A stretch of DNA of 64,000 bases from Macrotrachela quadricornifera (lineage: Eukaryota; Rotifera; Eurotatoria; Philodinida; Philodinidae): assembly GCA_022393335.1 (NCBI GenBank), contig JAJEKB010001448.1:557770-621769 (forward strand), written 5' to 3'. Under the pieces are notes generated by a model. It did no database searches. It had not been told where the DNA came from and saw only the letters and a program-made list of their open reading frames with translations. Each line of letters opens with the position of its first letter. Position 1 is the first letter of the stretch. The position numbers and the translations under genes are program-made. Below are positions 63,242 through 64,000 of this stretch, piece after piece.

Positions 63242-64000
63242 TAGTTTTATTTTATTTTATAATATTAGAAAAAGAAACTTTCTTTTTTGTCTTATTTTAT
63301 ACAAAATAAATATTGAAAAGATTAATCTGTGTAGACATTTTTATTGTATGTATGTATAAAAAGAAAAGGATAAATTTAAATATACGATTAAATGTCATTT
63401 ATAATGGATATATTTGTTATAAAAAGTTCAAAAAATAAAATAGTTTGAAATTGATAATACTAAATCAATAATGAGAACATTTGAAATATTACTCTTCTTC
63501 AAAGAAACTATTTTAAAAAAAAATTAGGTCAAATTTTATATATGTTTTTTTTTAATTGATAAAATTTTGAATAATCAAATTTCATTTATGCTAAAATGAG
63601 AGTTTTTTGATATAAATGGATTCATATTTTCTCATTTTACCTTTTTATAATTGTTCTCTGTAAATTGTATTTTTTTAGGCCTGGCAAATCTCAAATTGTA
63701 ACCAGTTTTCAATAAACTTCTACCTGTGATTTATATTTTTTAACCAGAAATTTAGTAAAGTTCTTTGCCAAATCCAATTCAGAAATTTACTCCGGGATCT
63801 AATTCATAAACAAAATGATGCAACATGCTTTGAAATTGTTACAGTCGATTCCATTCCGTGACGAAATATTCGAAAGATCGATATCAGAAATTGAGCTACT
63901 TGTAAAAATTCTAACAGTGTCACAAATAATGATCTATTGTAACCTATTTTTCTCATCAAATTTCAAAAATTAAGAAAAAATTGAAATCAGAAATTTAGAT
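63242..64000. other. Upstream flank of the S9 peptidase gene
   Basis: The first about 150 bp should contain the promoter; no element was named. From about 63680 the base composition becomes less AT-rich, possibly the edge of another repeat running out of the window. Confidence 0.4.

Noticed and set aside
1..64000. CRISPR array, integron, prophage or bacterial operon
   Set aside because: Spliced genes with GT-AG introns, signal and GPI peptides and eukaryotic transposons show that this is a eukaryotic nuclear sequence; no regularly spaced direct repeats were found.

Overview
This window is AT-rich nuclear DNA from a small-genome invertebrate. The best fit is a bdelloid rotifer of the Rotaria/Adineta kind. 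That is an inference from three things: host genes with mostly short (about 45-110 bp) GT-AG introns, a membrane-anchored NHL-repeat protein, and an OPT-family oligopeptide transporter (a fungal/plant family, not expected in ordinary animals) beside decayed copies of several DNA transposon types. No rRNA, tRNA, CRISPR array or prokaryotic operon was recognised.

The left part (1-17.4 kb) is gene-poor and full of transposon debris. It holds a small Cys-rich, probably GPI-anchored protein (3.57 kb), a dead hAT element (5.75-7.23 kb), a GC-richer Cys-rich repeat ORF of foreign look (9.6-10.6 kb), pairs of diverged dispersed repeats, a 1-kb near-palindrome (14.23-15.22 kb), and directly beside it a TA-target element carrying four copies of a 13-bp motif (15.23-16.09 kb).

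From 17.4 to 36.1 kb most genes lie on the minus strand: a glycine-rich peptide, an AAMDC/Mth938-like protein, a GPI-type fragment, a stranded terminal exon, a 6.5-LIM-domain protein, and a cytochrome P450 with an in-frame TGA and a 3.2-kb first intron. A piggyBac element with intact TTAA ends, and a Tc1-like element nested in it, sits at 22.46-24.18 kb.

At 36.7-40.1 kb is a DNA transposon with inverted repeats of about 330-350 bp. It carries the broken remains of a DDE-like protein and a nested MITE. A second foldback structure follows at once (40.11-40.74 kb).

The right part (41.4-63.2 kb) holds the better-preserved genes: the NHL-repeat protein and the OPT transporter as a divergent pair, an unnamed single-pass membrane protein with an 8-nt first coding exon, a secreted LamG-like protein, an intronless FAD-oxidoreductase-like gene, and a secreted S9-family peptidase with a GPI-type tail. 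Exon structures given here were assembled by hand from reading frame plus GT/AG sites; junction phases were checked arithmetically, but no transcript evidence was available.
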